Assembly: GCA_020809705.1 (NCBI GenBank)
Contig: CP085829.1
Coordinates: 3,224,001-3,288,000 of the forward strand
Source: Calonectria ilicicola
Taxonomy: Eukaryota; Ascomycota; Sordariomycetes; Hypocreales; Nectriaceae
Reading direction: 5' to 3'
Length of the DNA stretch: 64,000 nt
Below, piece after piece: positions 22,965 through 34,689 of the stretch (its first letter is position 1; the number at the start of each line of letters is the position of its first letter). The position numbers and the translations under genes are program-made. Below the pieces are notes generated by a model that had not been told where the DNA came from, did not search any database, and saw only the letters and a program-made list of their open reading frames with translations.

Positions 22965-25900
22965 GATTTTCTTGGCATCGGCGCGTTGTCGTCACAATAC
23001 TTGGCGTCGATCGTGGTCGATCAGGGTCGGATGCTTGGAATTCTAGAGGCTTAGGCTGGGCTTCAGGGTCGAATAAACTTCTGGACTGCAGTTTTTACAG
23101 CGTTTCCAAAGTCTAATCAGTGAGATCTTGTCACTTTGTACCCTTTTGTAAAGCTTATTTCGGATGCTTCCGACGCTGAGCACCGGCAGAATGCCGGCCT
23201 TCAAGGCCTTTGAGGGCGGGATCTGCCCGAGAACAGGCTGTTTCAGCCGAGTAATCAGTGCTCCCGGCCGAGAAATCCATTGCTTTCGGCCGAAAGAGCA
23301 GTCCAGCTGAGCCCAGAATGGATCTGACACTCCCGATCAACCCTCGAGATCTCCCTAGATTCGCACTGAATCCACCGAAAAACGCCGATTCCCAACCAAG
23401 GATCTTTCTACTCTTGGGCAAATTCAATGTTCTAGGCTCCTTAGCGCAACCAAGGAGCTATCTATAGACTAATTCAACAAAAAGAGCCTCTCAAAATCTA
23501 CAAATCCCGTCATCACCCCGCAGCTAGCTTGAACGAATTTCGGGTGTGAAGCAAGGATCCTAGGTGAGGATAACCCTGGTCTTTCCACATCACTGATAAG
23601 ATTGATTGATTATCTGATCAAACAATCAAATGCCGGCGCTATTCAAGCCAGGGTTTAGATATTTTACTCGGTGGCTGTGGGTATATCCCATCGACAATCT
23701 CTTCGGCACAGTGGACTTTCCGAACCTCGTGCTGCATATCAGGCATTTTGTTTTCAAATATCACGGAATTGGTTCGGTACCATCAGTCAATTGGCACTAA
23801 TCAACTGTACTATGGTTCACGAGATGCCCTTTTTGGCAGATGCATCTGGATATGGCGGGGTCCTTTGTTTGTAACAGGCTGGCTTTTGGAATACCCAAGT
23901 CAAAACCCTGTCAACAGCAGTGGGCGGACTAGGACGGTCAGTTGAGTCGTCCCCTCTCAGCCATGCCACACAGTGATCAGCGCTGATGAAAGTCTCGTAT
24001 TCAGCCCAATATACATACTTTGTCATGATTCTTTAGTCAGGGGGATCCCAGATGTCGGCCCTTTTGCGCATGCAGTTTGGATGTTAATTTTCCGATGGCC
24101 CCCTTCGGGATGGATGGGAGCATGGTTGTGGGAGCAGATAGGCTAAATGGCGACTAGCGCGTGATACCCCTTGTGTCCATTGGACCAGGTTTCATTCCCT
24201 CAGCCATGTGCAATTCACTGCTGGACAATCTTTCACGTGATAGGAAACCGGAGGCTTTTTGTTCGCCTTCAGGACAGATCGGCTCAATGGGATTGTGCAT
24301 GGGTGATCATTCAGCGGCGCGGCCGCCTGGCGTAGATCGACACGTTAGTTCAGTTGACGACCGCCATCAGTGGGGGCATTTGTCCACTGGCGCAATTAGT
24401 AATAGCGTCGAATTGCTCGCCTATCATGGGGAAGTCAGGGATCTGGAAGCTGAGAAATTTATCGCAGTGGGCGGCGTGAAATATGCATAATTCTTGGCGC
24501 GGCACTGCCAGAGAGTCGATCAAGATGCCACTATCCTTTGGTTGCATTGATCACGGCGTTCATTGCCTGATGGACCACATCGGGAGCTTTCCCGACCGCC
24601 GGAAGCACGGCATCTACGGCTTAAGCTGATCCTAAACTACGAAATTCCCAATCAAGCGATTGTGAAGAGCGACTGGCGTGCGCGTTTGATCCGGCCCCCG
24701 TGGCTCGCTCTTTGATTGGCAAATACAAAAGTACAACGGGCGCGCAGCTTGCTTTTGATGACCCAACTAGCCGAGACGCTATCCCTTTCGACACGCAGAT
24801 ACAGGTGCAGCGTACGTATGGAGCAAGGATTCAATCCAATTAATTCCTGCGGCACCACTACGTCCTTTGCCACCGACCTACTAGTTGTAACAGCAGAGGG
24901 TGTCCCTGGGATATGTCGGTTTCTTGGTCTTGGCGTGTCCGCACATCGGAGGGGACAAGAAATAGCAACACCTTGCTTACCGGATTTCATTTCTTTTCCT
25001 TTTTTTCTTCACTCATGCGGAGTTAACTACGCAACTGAACACATTTAACTCCGTGTGATGGAATACGGCCTAGTTGTATGCACCTGGCTTACTATCTGAG
25101 TCCACACAGCTGGATCAGAGTGAAATGGTGCCACTCCGCCCTCGCGCAATGTGGAAAGAAAGGGCCGGCCACGGTTCCCATGTCGCGAGAAAGCAATCCC
25201 TGAAAATTAGTACAGACTCCTCGCCCTGAAGTGAGCATTATTCTCTTGCTTGGCGATTAAACTTCAAGTTATCCCTGCTAGCCACTCTTTAAGGCAGCTG
25301 ATGGTGAATCCACACGAGAGAAAAAAAAAAGACCCCCAGGGCGAAAAACGACCAGGGAAGCGCGATTAATTTATGGAGAAGCGCCCAGTCCCCTCACCAA
25401 TTTCTGATACGCAGAACCCTGGTTTGCAAGCAGGACAGGTTACATTATGCCCCGTTGGAATTCTAGATCGCCGTCCATGGTTGCAGTCGTAACAGAGACC
25501 CAGAAAAGCTATGGAACATAGCGATAGAATGAAACCATACAAGGCGGGCGCCCAGACCCAACTCCCGGGACGGTTCGTCCAGGCTTTTCGCTGAACTCGC
25601 AATTGGCCAGCAACGGGAGACAATACTGCCCCACGTGGGGGAGTATGCCGAGGAGGCTTGACACGGGAAACTACAGAAGCCGCCAACTGAAATGGTACAG
25701 TATGTAAATACCGCATGACGGCTAATATGAGTCCCATGATTCGGCTCGCTCGACGTGCACCCGTCTGGGCTACAGTGGGGTGATGCACCCAATCCCATCG
25801 GGTCAGACCGCCGAAGACGCCATCCCCTCCAGTGGGGTGTCATGCGGAGACCAGCTCCAGCAGGGCCCATTCGGCGTGCTCGGCACCCCAGATATTATGG

Positions 25901-26320
25901 TTAATTGTTAGCGTGAGTTTGTCCAGAGCGCGCGTGGTGATCACCCCCAGCGACCGATTGATAAGATATTATTCTTGCCAAGTCGTCATTGTGCCTTAGC
26001 CGCCTTCCCAAGTCATCCGCTAGGGCTTGGTTCGGTGCCGACAGCCCTGTACTGGGCTTGGTTCGCTTACTGCTAGGCACTAACTGGGAAAAATGCCGTG
26101 ATAATCAAAGGCTCGGCATGTTTCACTACCCCCACGACGTCGGGATGCCGACAGTAGCTCGCCAGGATTATCTTATCAATCTCTCTCGCGGAAAATATCA
26201 TAAGAGGGGTTGTTTTCTCGTATTGATTCTGCCTGTTTTGCCCACCACGCATTTCCATCTCATTCCCTCCCTCTCCCTCACTTCCTCCCTCTCTAGACCA
26301 CTCACTCCCTTACCTCCACA
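22965..26320. other. Long intergenic region without a supported gene
   Basis: About 3.4 kb. Open frames up to 140 codons occur on both strands (for example 25366-25870 minus) but have no recognisable motif and no credible splicing. A pyrimidine-rich CCCTCCCTCTCCCTCACTTCC block at about 26264-26300 immediately precedes the O-methyltransferase ATG and probably marks its transcription start region. Confidence 0.4.
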
Positions 26321-27804
26321 ATGGCGACCGAAAGCACCACCCTCACAGACCTTTCAGCCAAGGTCAACGAGCTGACACAACAGTTCGCAGCTGTTCTCAA
26401 GGAGAAGAACATACCTCAGCCCAGCTTCGCTGCAGACAGCCCATCCAGCTATGCAGGTTTGACCGCAGAGATGTTTATGCTGCGCCAGCAGCTTGCAGAT
26501 GCCATCAATGACCTCTGGTATCTCTCACAGGGTCCAACCGAGAGTGTGATGAACTGGGCTCACTGCGTAAGTACCCTTGGCCATCCATCAGTACACTCGT
26601 AAAGATGCTAATCAGTTTCCTCAGATCATGCCCGATGTGGCCACTCTAAACCTCTTAAACTACTTTGACTTTTGGTCAGCAGTGCCTCTTGATGGGTCTT
26701 CAACTTACGAGGAAATCGCCAAGCAGGTGGAACTTCCGTATGAGGCTGCCAAGCGTATTATTGAACACGCAACAACTCTTCGCTTCTTCGACTACGTCGA
26801 AGTGGGCGCCACACCTGTCCGCATCAAGCACACGTCTCGCTCCGCCGCCTTTGTTCACTCCAAGGGACTAAGCGCCCAAGTGAGCTGTCTCCTTGATGAT
26901 GCCGGTCCTCCCTTGATGATCATGAACGAGGCTCTAGATAGATATGCCAGAGGAAAGAAGGAGCTGCCTTCTGACATGAAGGAAAGTGCCTTTTCTCTGT
27001 TCCACAGCAGCGGCACTTATGGTGGAAAGTTTACCAACTCGTGGGAACTCCTGGAGAATCATGGTGAAGGGGATCGAAAAGGTTGGCGCCAAACCAAGTT
27101 TGTCGAGTTCATGAGCTTCGTCAAGGATATTTTCGGCCTCGAGGCCATTGTGGAGAATGCTCTAGACTGGAAGGCTCTTGGGGATGCCAAGGTCATTGAT
27201 GTGAGTATTATCAGCCCATTGCCCAGCTAGCCTCGAAGCAGCCGGGTTGCTCTAATCCTGGATCATTGCTAACACTGAATAGCTTGGCGGTTCTGGCGGC
27301 CATGATGCCTTTGTTCTGGCCAAGAAGTTCCCAAACCTCAACATCACCGTTCAGGATCTAGGCAAGGCCCAGCCATCGTTTGACAAAAACATTCCTGTCG
27401 AGCTCAAGGACAGAGTCAAGTTCATGGCTCACAACTTCTTCGAGCCTCAGCCCCTTCAAGCCGATGTAATCATCATCAAGCTCATCTTCCACGACTGGCC
27501 TACTCAGGAAGCCATCAAGATTCTTCAAGCACTCGTCCCATCGTTGAAGCCAGGCGCTCGAATTCTTTTCATTGATTATGTCGGCAAAGAGAAAGATGCT
27601 GGAGGCGAGATCATGCCCCGATCAATTCAGCAAATGGGTACATCGACAGACATCAGAATGATGGCCCTATTCAACACAGAAGAACACCCTGGCTCCTACT
27701 GGAAGCACACAATCAAGCAGGCAGACGAGAGATTTGAGGTGGCGAAATTTGAGGCAAATCCCATGACCTTTATTCTCGTCATGGAGATTGTCTGGAGGGG
27801 ATAA
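26321..27804 (+). CDS. SAM-dependent class I O-methyltransferase (fungal secondary-metabolite type)
   Basis: Three exons (26321-26566, 26625-27200, 27283-27804) with introns of 58 and 82 nt (GTAAGT and GTGAGT donors) join in phase to 447 residues. The N-terminal dimerisation region carries a winged-helix-like segment (PLDGSSTYEEIAKQVELPYE). The SAM-binding glycine motif is VIDLGGSGGHDAF, spanning the second splice junction. The acidic adenosine-binding strand TVQDLG follows, then FMAHNFFEPQP, and KLIFHDWPTQEAIKIL, whose His is the catalytic base position of caffeic-acid/sterigmatocystin-type O-methyltransferases. A strand RILFIDYVG completes the Rossmann fold. Length is typical for the family. 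It methylates a phenolic or enolic hydroxyl; the substrate is unknown. No backbone synthase lies nearby. Confidence 0.94.
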
Positions 27805-29323
27805 TTGAAGTCGCGAAAAGCAAGGAGCATTAGCCTAGGCCTGGATAGAGTAAATTTGTCGAAAAGTAGACACTACCGCTCTCGGGAACCTATAAGAAAA
27901 TTAATAAACCTCGCTCCAAATGGGCGAGAGAATAAGTACCCATATAATTGAAAGCTTCGTCTCCATATGATCTGCAGCCTCGCCGCTTTCCTCCTCGTCT
28001 TCCCTACTCAGGTGGCACATATTCACTCTCATTTCCTCAAGTACTCTCGCCTGTGCGCTCCTTGTATTTTCGTCGGCCCTTTTCTGCAAATTTTCTCTTG
28101 TAGTATCGGTCGTCGCTCGTATTGGTTCGTTCGGGTCGGCTTGTGGCATGTTCAAAAACAACTATCATCCAAAAGTCAATACCGCACTAGACAGACTTTC
28201 TACAGTGTCCTTACTATCAATATTCAGCTAGTCCAGATAAGATCTGATCGACCGTACGTTATGGGCCTTTCCGATGTCGACCAGTTATCTGCTGTCTTCC
28301 AAGTGTCAGTAGCTCGCGATATATGGCGATGGCGACTCTTTACTCGAGGCGAATACTTTCCGTCTTCAGGGATCGATCTTGGGGTATTATTATCGTTATC
28401 GGTTTAAAGAAATGCTCATCTGCCATAAAGAAAGCAAATTAGCATCGTTTGTAATATCCAACAAGAAAACCATGTTATAGGGAAAGAATATTAGGAGAAG
28501 CCAGGCAGAGGAGGAGTTTGCAACATAGCGCTGACGACAAACTCTGACCTTGCCCTCTCAAATGAAGGATGCGGGATGTCCGGGAAGTAATTTTTACCCA
28601 AGACAAAAGAATGGAATTGCCACGCGACGTTAATGTTGGCTGGAACATGAAACTTCCAGGCAAGTCTTCTCCCAGTTACCTCCAGGCGGTAGGTATACTG
28701 TTAGTGTTTTTATACAGAGGCGGAGTTCATTCTCCATACTGCTCGAGGCTTCTTCTTCCTTGTCAACTCCCTTTTCTGGCTTGTAACATGGCTGTGAGAA
28801 GTATTGATAGCAACGGTCGCGATGTTATAGAACTTGTTGGGTCACGTAATGTAATATTGTGTCTCTCCATAGTGAATAGTCGTGCCTTTGTTGGTCTTGC
28901 GTATGAACCTGCAGAGAACCACATTGATGATGAAGGGCCTTAATTTGGAGCATGTCCGATCTTAGTCGTCGCTGAGGGTCTTGTGTGACGGATAACTTCT
29001 CATCATTAGTTAAATCCATCCAACGAGGGTTAATTCTCGTCTAAAATAGAGGCCTTGCTATCGTTACGCTTCCCTAGTATTGCTTGAATCTTCTCGTTTG
29101 ATCTCTCTGTCACGGTGTTTTCCGGCTGGAGAGGTTGTTCTTTTTTGGCCGGAAAAATGAGTTTTAAAGGGAAATTTAATGAAAAGTCCCTAAAGAGTGT
29201 GGTTCGAAAGAATAAAAAAATGGACGTATATTGGTATTCGATCTTTTCTCGCTCGTGAAAGGTGACTTCTGCGATTAGTCGGCTGTTGTCTCGATCGGAG
29301 GTTTCTGTCTTCGAGGTAGAGAG
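27805..29323. other. Intergenic region
   Basis: 1.5 kb between the O-methyltransferase and the 3' end of a degenerate multi-exon locus. Short open frames only (the longest about 146 codons at 27967-28407) with no recognised motif. Confidence 0.4.
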
Positions 29324-31091
29324 TTAGTATATCTTCCAGAGTGGCTGAAGGGGCTGCTTTTTCTGCACAACACGACCTAGTTCAATAGAATCCACTCCAT
29401 CACTATCACCATCATCATCGCTTTCATTATCCTAGTCTTTGAAATCCGACTTGGGTACGCTTAGGTCAGTAATTTTTATGCCCGCCTGGTACGCTGGTAG
29501 TCCTTGCATTGGATTCAACTGAGGAGTCTTGAATTGGCAAATCTGGGCGTGATCGGGGGCAGTGATGGATGCTAACTATTGTGCATAGAGGGTTAGCCAA
29601 GTGTTTCAAGATGCAAAGGCTGTGCACCAGCAGCGAAGATCCCTTCCAGCTGGATGCTCAGTGCTTCGAGCGGAAGCTTACCTTTGCTGGTGTTTCTGAC
29701 GATATCAATGGAGGAGTCGACATCAGCCGCGTTTTTCCCCTGAAGCGCAAGCTGCCGACATATCTGTAAAGAATCCGATTGGTAGGTATTAAACCTTTGT
29801 ATTTCTTTGACGGGTATCGTTTCTAGGAAGAGGGAAGCAATCGGTATTGACATGGAGTCAAGAACAATGGAACGTACATGATGAGGGTCTAATAGCAAAA
29901 GAGTTGCTAAATTTTCAATTCCTTGGGGCCTCAAATACAGGGCTTTCATTTGTGGCGTCCAACGGCCGCAAAGGGCTCTACGCCAGTGCTTGGCTGTTCT
30001 CAGTACAATCACTAATGACCAAACTGACCGGGGCCAAGAGGGGGGAAATTTCTTCCTCCCCAACGACAATCACATCGATGCCGCCGCAGCCAAAGTGTGG
30101 GGGCCTGGAGTTTGACCGGATCGCGCGTGTATTTCTCAATAATATTGAGGTCAGTGGCGAACTAACAAGAAGGACAGTCAAGTTTTCCATGCCATATTAG
30201 CAGAGGTGGTGAGGGAGAAAGGAAAGAGGGGCAAAAAGCTCCCAAATATCGCACATGATGCCTTGCATTTGGTTGAGACGGAGGGAATTTTTTGAGTTAC
30301 AAAAATCTAGATAAATGTGCTACCTTTGTGCTGCCATCTCCCTCGAATGTAGGTTTCCATCCCCACCGCATGTTTCCTAATCTCCCGCGGAAGTTTCTCA
30401 ATGTTGCTCTGTTTCAAGTTAGCTAAGAGTTTAGTAGTCATTTTGACGGGTCCTTACATTTTAAGCCGTCCACGAGGCCGTTGTCAGCCAGGCCCAGCCT
30501 AAAAGGCGGGCTAATAGCAGCAGCTCATTTGGTTGGATCCTGCGTCTGGAGTCACATTAGTAGATATCACAGAGTAGTTTGAACGAGTTCATACCTTTGG
30601 TCGTCCCTTGAGGCTGTCATATCCAGTGCTACTTGGGACCAGCGGGAAGCCGCTGCTGACTGCAGCGAAAGGCTGCTACTGACCATAGGCTCATTAGAGA
30701 AGCGTTCTAAAGTGGGCTTGGCTGGTTCATACCTTTGTGGGTGGCCCCGAGGCCGCCCTTTCTAACAGTGCTTGGGACTTCGATTGGAAGTCCCGGGGAC
30801 TTCACCTCTGCGTGCTGGTGAAGCCCCCCGGCTCGACCATGCCTTTGGCTGGCTGGCCAGCCAGCCGGCAGACTACTATAGATGATATCGAGGTTAGGCA
30901 AGTCTTCCAAGTGGGCCGGGTGTGTTCATACCTTTGGGGGGTTCTCTGCGACCCCGGGGACTTCACCCCTGCTTAGAGGTGAAGTCCCCCGGCTCAAAAA
31001 TGCCTTTGGCTGGCTGGCCAGCCAGCGGCAGGCTACTATCGATGATATCGAGGTCAGTCAAGTCTTCCAAGCGAACAGGGTGAGTTCATAC
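29324..31091 (-). pseudogene. Degenerate or unresolved multi-exon gene with tandem exon-intron duplication
   Basis: On the minus strand a chain of intron-like gaps runs from 31091 to 29324: 31091-31036, 30931-30876, 30732-30679, 30594-30546, 30457-30409, 30323-30262, a 52-nt gap after the codons ending SQALA (about 29986), 29627-29576 and 29492-29432. All are 49-62 nt. The four most upstream donors share CAAAG|GTATGAAC. Exons join in one continuous phase. Recognisable stretches are NIEKLPREIRKHAVGMETYI, GCGGIDVIVVGEEE, QGIENLATLLLLDPHHVRSI and an acidic C-terminal exon DNESDDDGDSDGVDS ending ...PLWKIY at 29324. In-frame stops break the chain: TAG 30764-30762, TAA 30463-30461, TAA 30199-30197. 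The part after 30199 is open and could still make a shorter protein. No family was recognised. The start is unresolved. Confidence 0.5.
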
Positions 31092-31290
31092 CTTTGGGGG
31101 GTTCTCTGGCCGAGGCCGTTGTCGAAGAGATCGACAACGACCTCGGAGACTGGGGAGGACCTGACCCTCCAGGTTGGAGTGGCTGGAGAGCCAGGCCAAG
31201 TGCGTGGTGCTCTTTGAAGCAAAATAGGGGTTGACCTGGCCCTCCAAGTGGCCGATTTGTGTTGGCTGGAGGACCAGGCCGGGGTGATAA
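30640..31290. repeat. Array of hairpin-forming inverted repeats
   Basis: At least eight perfect or near-perfect inverted repeats follow each other. Examples are CAGCGG...CCGCTG and GCAGC...GCTGC (about 30640-30675), GGGGACTTCACC...GGTGAAG (30795-30829), the palindrome GGCTGGCTGGCCAGCCAGCC (30847-30866), GGGGACTTCACC...GGTGAAGTCCCC (30956-30990), a second GGCTGGCTGGCCAGCCAGC, CCGAGGCCGTTGTCGA...TCGACAACGACCTCGG (about 31111-31147), and two CTGG(C/T)CCTCCA...TGGAG(G/A)(A/G)CCAGG stems (about 31150-31290). The region is GC-rich compared with its neighbours. Confidence 0.75.
30792..31109 (-). repeat. Tandem duplication of about 160 bp (two copies)
   Basis: Copies 30792-30949 and 30953-31109 share CCCGGGGACTTCACC, ATGCCTTTGGCTGGCTGGCC, GATGATATCGAGG, AAGTCTTCCAA and TTCATACCTTTGGGGGGTTC in the same order. 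Read on the minus strand each copy is one exon-like block plus one 56-nt intron-like block. The peptide WLASQPKA..SRG.SP..RGEVPG is encoded in both. Partial older units lie at about 30716-30757 and 30588-30600. Confidence 0.8.
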
Positions 31291-33169
31291 AAGAAAATGC
31301 ACCCAAAAGAAGTTGTTGATAAAATAGAAAAAGAAAAAAGATGTAAAAATCCCATGTGTGAGGGCTGTGGGAGCCGTGTGTGTGAGGTGTTTGTCTTTTG
31401 AAGAGTTTGAAAACAGGGGAAACAGGAGATGAAAACGGGAGAGGATTTTCTCACTCTCTCTTCCTCTGTTCAATCACGTGCAGTTGAGTCACAGTGCCCA
31501 ATTGCTCCTTCCCCAATCCCTCCATAAAGCGTTACCGTAGCGGTCCCGGAGCAGTGATGCATGAGGACACCGGCCAAGACCCTGCTGCCTGTTCCTTGTT
31601 TGATTGCTTCCTCGGCCTTGATCTATCCGAACATGAGCTCCTGAGGCCATCTTGCATGAACAAACCTCAGGTACCTACCCATCAGTCACTGGAATTGGCC
31701 TCGATTCGCAGTTTTGGTGTCAGTGGTGGAAGGAGGGAGTATCTGTGGCGGCCTCACATTGCCACCCCTGAACATCGTCCTCGGGCATGACCGGAGCAGC
31801 GTGAACCCTTATGGGCAAAATGATTCCAGGCACTCGTGTATTTGGCAAAAGATATGTTTGACCCTATTTGAAAAGGCGCCGTGGTCGAGTATTTGTGCAG
31901 TGTGATTCAGAGCCTCAAAACTTGATGTGTAAGTGACCATTGTGAGGCCTTATTTAGGTTTAGGTGCCACGCGGTTTTTTCCTTTGACTTAGCGGGTCGG
32001 TGCGCTACGAAGCTCACCTTGACTCTACAGGAGGCCACGGGGGACGAGGAGATTTTGGAGAGACTTGGTGCAGTGAGAGCTGGAACATTTTTGATTTTGC
32101 ATCTCGCCAGTCAACCAAACGTCACTGCCCAGCCTGGTATTCCAAATTATGGGCCCTGTGTCTCATCGACTGTATTCGCCTCTTTTGCCACATTTACTTT
32201 GTTATCATTCATTGTTCTCCCACAGTGAGACAAAGAAAACTTGACGTATGACAGTAGTCGACATTGACCACAACGCAACACGGGCTGGTTCCTTTCCACT
32301 TCTCTTTGCATCAGATGCTTGTTATTCGCCGCGTCACCAGATCTTTCCAGGGCTCGAGTATCCAACTCGAAAGACAGCTTCACGTTGGCAGCGGTACGCG
32401 ATAAGAGGAAGTTGACGAGCAAGAACAGCACTAACTTAAGGGTCCAGTTCCCAAGATCAATAACCGTTTTCAGCTGCATCTCGAACGCTGACCCGAAAAC
32501 GTGGGGTGCCGCCCCAGCCTCATCACGGACGTAGATCCCCCAGATCCTTGTCCCATGCGATCCAGACCCGACGAGACGCGAACACCTCACGGATGTATCC
32601 GAGCCCGAAACCGAAATTCGCCAGTCCGCCGTTGCATAGCCTCGGGGCAGACTAGTCTCCTTTTGATACCAATGCCGACCATCGAGTGCTACCAGGGGCT
32701 AGAAGATGTTGTCCTAGCAGACTTCCATACAAACGACACGGTGCTTCTAGTGTCGGATAAATCTTATCCTTGTGTGCATTTCCATGATCTGATGGCTCTA
32801 GCGAGGCTCGCTGCGGTTAGCGGAGAATTCGGACAAGGGTTAACCAAGCCTTGTCCCTAGCTCAGGTTCCTCGGTGCGCGCTTCTCTATGCGGAAAGGAG
32901 CTTCGTCCCAAACCCACATCCTCGAGTCATGTTCATGAAGTAAAATTCGCGCACAGCTTAACTAGTTTACATTGCATAATTCCTTTGTTTGGCTGGTATT
33001 TCGTCTCATCGTGATTGCTCTATTATTTCTATGTTTGAATTGGTCCAGTTTCCATAACACTGGAGCCTGCGACATCTAATTACTTCTATATGTATGGTAC
33101 ATGGCTGACTGATGATACTGAGCTTCGAAGGGCACAATAAGCCTAGCCAGATGGAGAGATAAATTTTCT
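31291..33169. other. Intergenic region
   Basis: 1.9 kb. The part near 31300-31480 is the possible 5' end of the degenerate multi-exon locus, with a long open frame on minus but no ATG in the right phase. A 147-codon minus frame at 32147-32590 contains one hydrophobic segment (LVLFLLVNFLL) but no splice support. Nothing else was recognised. Confidence 0.35.
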
Positions 33170-34689
33170 TTACAATCCGCGGAAAACCTTTGTCACGACG
33201 CCCAATTCAGGATCGCCAGTAGATTTATCCTCATTCACGCTCCCTGCTGGACTATCGTTGACGGAAAATGTGAGGCCGTTCTGTGTAACGTGCCTCGGTG
33301 ACTCCTCTCCGTCTTTGGGCTCTAGCGTTTCTGTAGTGATATGTACTTCCTTTTGTTGGTATATTGTCAATGGTATTCCGTAACCGCCATTGATCTGCTC
33401 TTGGCTCTCCGAGGGGCTCAGATCCGGCTCATGAACAGTTCCCTTTCTCGACTTGTTGCCATCTCGGTTGTGGCTGGTTAAGTTTCCATAGGCAGATCGG
33501 AGTCGGCCAGTTGCTTCTCCAGTACGCGGGGCTGAGGATTTTCCATATTTAGCAGCAAAGGATCCGAGTCTGAACACGCGCTGGAGTAGGGTCCAAGTGA
33601 GGGGAAGATTGGCGGTGATGATCGAGGTGGACACTTCGCGGATATACCAGTAGATCCAATCGTTCCCATAGGGGTCGCCCAAGCTGTAAACCTTGCTCAG
33701 GATCGCTGCTAGGATCTATTTATTCCCACACATTAGTTCTCTTGTCACATATGCGTGGCCAAAGCATAATTTGTCGTCGGTTTGTGTAAGGCTTACCGAA
33801 AATGCGCCTAGCGCGAAGACGCCGCATAGGATGATCTTTCTCTTAAGGGCTAGCTGTGATTGCAAGAAAACGGGCATCGGAATAGCGATAATCATAATGT
33901 CGGAAGAAATGTTCAAAACGGCATTTGTAATCATATGGTTCGTCTCGGCGGAGCAATTGACTGTAGGCATTGGTCAGCGTTTAGGCTAGTCCAGTCAAAC
34001 ATGCATCTTGGGTTTACGTACGATCTCCTGGAGGGACTTTCCAATAGTGTTGGAAAGGACGGCACCATACAGCAAAGAATAAAATTTCCATCAGGATGAA
34101 CCCAACCACAACATATCCTGCCACAATCTTTACAAGCAGGTTTTGTTTCAGACTCGTCCTGTACCACATCAGTCAATTCGTGTTGAAAATGTACGGAGGA
34201 ATAGCGACGTACGTTAGCCGGCTGTACATTAGCAATAGGCAGCCCTTAATTGCCCAAATCGTCATCATTTGTGTCTGCTCGGTCACAATCACAAGCTTCG
34301 AACCATACTCTCGCTTCTTGATGCTCTCGGGCGTGAGGACAACATTGTCGGCCGGGTTTATTAAGTTGGTAGGCGTGGATGTGAGCAAATCTACAACGAC
34401 TAATAAGGCTGTGTAGGTGAGCTGAGAAAGTGTTAGCAAGTGCCAATACTGGGCAGATCATCTGGCAAAAGCTTTGTACCATGGCGAAGAACATGAGATA
34501 GTCATCGATCAGCATCCGTTTGAAGGAGCCATACAGCATCCTTCGGGATATCCTAGATAATCAATTGGTTAAAGACCATCTCGAAAAGAAAATACATCTG
34601 AGGTAAAGTTCAAAGGCTTACATTCGTGCCAGGACCACAAACCAGGTCAAGGCATACCATGCCCACATTTCCGTTATAAGAGCAGACAT
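33170..34689 (-). CDS. SAT4/rhodopsin-like seven-helix integral membrane protein
   Basis: Six exons (34689-34622, 34552-34480, 34421-34213, 34158-34022, 33960-33797, 33715-33170) with introns of 69, 58, 54, 61 and 81 nt join exactly in phase to 398 residues. Seven hydrophobic segments are followed by a long hydrophilic tail. The layout and motifs are those of the fungal SAT4-type family (often labelled rhodopsin-domain or Pth11-like integral membrane proteins): a short first helix, MLIDDYLMFFAM after helix 2, KKREYGSKLVIVTEQTQMM, CRPFQHYWKVPPGD with the conserved Cys, and NISSDIMIIAIPMPVF. The cytoplasmic tail is Ser/Thr/Glu-rich and likely disordered. These proteins are thought to act as surface receptors or sensors; ligand and partner are unknown. 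A second paralogue-type gene lies at 43.4-44.8 kb. Confidence 0.9.

Noticed and set aside
25366..25870. Two overlapping minus-strand frames of 135-140 codons
   Set aside because: GC-rich shadow frames with Cys/Arg/Ser-biased composition, no splice signals and no recognisable domain.
30737..31217. Plus-strand open frames over the tandem repeat
   Set aside because: They encode the repeat on the strand opposite to a consistent chain of six canonical introns; the minus-strand reading explains more.
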